Origin: Cristatella mucedo
Taxonomy: Eukaryota; Bryozoa; Phylactolaemata; Cristatellidae
DNA length: 64,000 nt
Direction: 5' to 3'
Assembly (NCBI GenBank): GCA_009760855.2
Contig: WPIO01000021.1
Location: 5,703,001-5,767,000, forward strand
The position numbers and the translations under genes are program-made. This document shows positions 61,250-64,000 of this stretch, in pieces; positions within the stretch are counted from its first letter, which is position 1, and every line of letters starts with the position of its first letter. The notes under the pieces are model-generated. The model searched no databases and had not been told where the DNA came from. It saw only the letters and a list, made by a program, of their open reading frames with translations.

Positions 61250-63220
61250 AATAAATAATCATTCACTGCTGCCATTGGCTAGTCACTTGCACCAGCATGG
61301 TTCCTGGACCCTGAGCAAATTGATTCGATTCATCATGGTGTCATAAAAACTGGAAGCCGAAGGATATTTCACAATCGTATTGCCACAAATCAGCCTCTAA
61401 TTCGCAAAACACTAGCAAGCCAAACACATATACGAAAATGACACACAAAAACAGAACACAGGAAGACACCAAAAATGTAGCCCTGGCAACTGAATATGGA
61501 CAACATACAAGCTGCAAAAAAATCCTTGCAGGTGGCCGCAGCTGCTGTAGCTGTAAATTCGTTTTGATAACTAGAGGGTTTTCTACGATGCCTACTATAG
61601 TTATGTGCAGCATGTCAAAATATTTACTGACAAGCCAAAAAATCCTAATTGCTCTTGGTATGTATACTGTTTACTGTGAAGTTGCAACACGATTCTTTAC
61701 AACCTCGTAGTCAGGCCAGGAGGCTACCAGCTTCTGTGCTGTCTATTTGACTGTGGCACATTCCGTTGAACCCGAGTTTTACTGAAAAGGTATAGGTATA
61801 GCTAAGGGTCGACCTCAGCTGCCTGGCGATATCGCTCAGCAGTCGCTCTACGGCTTCAAATCAGGCGACTCATTGAGCCATTGCGCCGGAACCAAACCAG
61901 GATTCACTAAAAAGTACTTCACCTGCAGTTTGCTCAGGGTGGTTATCTGGATGAAAAAATGTCACCCCACACGGAGTTATTGAGCCTTGAAATCAAACTA
62001 GCTTAGCCAACAATAACATTAGCAAAATACTTTTTGAATATTCCTTGCTCCCTAAACAGTTATCAGTATAAATCCAACTCCAACTCACAAACCGTTATCC
62101 GTTTAAAGGGATTTCGGAAAGTGAAGTATGCACCGAGACGCCAAGAGACTGCGGGTGTGAACGGATGCCTGGCTCTGTCAGTAACATTATCTACAGCTCC
62201 TTTTAGCACTAGTCAACCTGCATATTATGTTAACGTACACGCGATTTCACAATGGTCGAAACCAAATGTTCAACCACGTAGCTCCCTACCGTAGTTTGTG
62301 CGGCAGTTGCAGGATGTCAATACGGCACGCCACTGCGAAACGCTTCTGCAGTGAAGCGATACGCCATCTCAGGACTGGAAATTCTAATAATTCGTGTGGA
62401 CGAGACAACATATAAGTAGGTATGCAGCATTTAAAACAAACTGTTTTCAAAGCCGCTAACATAACGGCGAGTAACGCGGCGAATTAATTTAACTACACAG
62501 CAGCGCGCGTTCACTATTCACAATTCATTAAACATACATAATGAAATTTTTTGAAGTTCATACCTGGCAGCAAAATTGCTTGATATGGCCTGTAAGGCCT
62601 CAACAATTCAGTTTATCCACCTGCAATGAGGAGCAGGTCACAACGTGGGTCTCGTCCGGAAGAGTTAGAATGGACCCAAGGTACCCATGCGGTGTTTATA
62701 TGATAGCGGAACCAGCAAGTACAACAACATTGTGATTTAATTAAAAAAATATTGGATTTTATTATTTATTTATATAATTGTCGTTTATTTTTTAAGATTT
62801 AGAAACGAAGCCAAACGCTCTCCTCCGCGAGCCTCTCCGTCAACACCCAGTGAATTACAAGTGGGCGTGACTTATTCGTAGGCGTGGATGGCGGTTGAAA
62901 TACCTAACAGCGAGCGGAGAGCTGTCGTCCTCTTCAGGAAGATGGGCAGCGAGGCATTCGAAATCTATCAGACGCTCCTGTTGCTGAGCAGCCAGCCACA
63001 CGGCATGTGGTGGCCCTAGAAGGCTTGGGGCGCAACAGCGCCTGCACTGCTGGAGCCTGGCGCCCGACTTTCCACGTATGTGGGAGCTTACGTCATTGAC
63101 GTCTCGAGTCTCCTGGTAGTCAATGTGTACACAGAGGCTTCAGCCGAAAGATCGTCATTTATTCTCAGTGCTACTGTTGGTGCAAGTGACTTTTTTTTAT
63201 CAAGAGATTTATCAAGCACA
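61250..63220. other. unrecognised sequence, no gene
   Basis: Scattered short frames only. 61780-61880 has a short GC-containing stretch resembling part of a tRNA-like repeat but lacks clear boxes. Confidence 0.35.
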
Positions 63221-63221
63221 C

Positions 63222-63285
63222 CATTCGATCATGTTTCCTTAGCAGCAAATGTTAAGCGCCTAGAAAGAGATTTACAGCTCTGAGC
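63222..63285 (+). repeat. LINE tail fragment
   Basis: 'CATTCGATCATGTTTCCTT', 'AGCAGCAAATGTTAAGCGCC' and 'TAGAAAGAGATTTACAGC'. Truncated exactly where the LTR copy begins. Confidence 0.75.

Positions 63286-64000
<715 letters not shown>

Overview
The window is nuclear DNA from a multicellular animal, most likely an invertebrate. Genes are split by GT-AG introns, and L2/CR1-like LINE 3' ends, tRNA-derived SINEs, Ty3/gypsy elements, a Polinton-like element and many dinucleotide tracts are interspersed. I cannot fix the phylum from the sequence alone.

One host gene is recognisable: a complete PIWI-clade Argonaute on the minus strand. Its coding exons run from the start codon at 59507 down to the stop at 43706. 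I could place 21 coding exons with matching splice sites and phases. They give N-terminal GRG motifs, N/L1, PAZ, L2, MID and PIWI domains, with all catalytic residues present. One short stretch before the last three exons is unresolved. Introns 1, 4 and 16 carry old transposon tails, intron 1 holds a 29-unit 22-bp minisatellite, and intron 17 holds an array of AT-loop palindromes.

Layout: 1-400 LINE 3' end; about 530-11510 a decayed Polinton-like element (fibre-like gene on plus; small ORFs and protein-primed DNA polymerase B on minus) with two nested LINE tails in opposite orientation; 11.5-14.0 kb mostly unrecognised sequence; 14.37-22.79 kb two head-to-tail copies of a repeat of about 3.5 kb, the second split by a 1.4-kb solo-LTR-like element; 22.8-27.2 kb mostly unrecognised sequence with a CpG-rich block (24.4-25.3 kb); 27.26-29.07 kb a SINE and a minus-strand gypsy integrase relic; 29.08-32.5 kb a plus-strand gypsy pol relic; 32608-38108 a second gypsy element with both LTRs and a 5-bp target duplication, its integrase split by a 1652-bp solo LTR; 38.1-43.7 kb SINEs, LINE tails and simple repeats; 43.7-59.5 kb the piwi gene; 59.5-64 kb upstream region with repeats and a third copy of the solo-LTR family running off the window.

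The first 43 kb is thus a nest of broken, mutually inserted transposons in both orientations, directly downstream of a gene of the pathway that silences transposons. Only the piwi gene looks functional. The transposon reading frames all carry stops, frameshifts, deletions or insertions.
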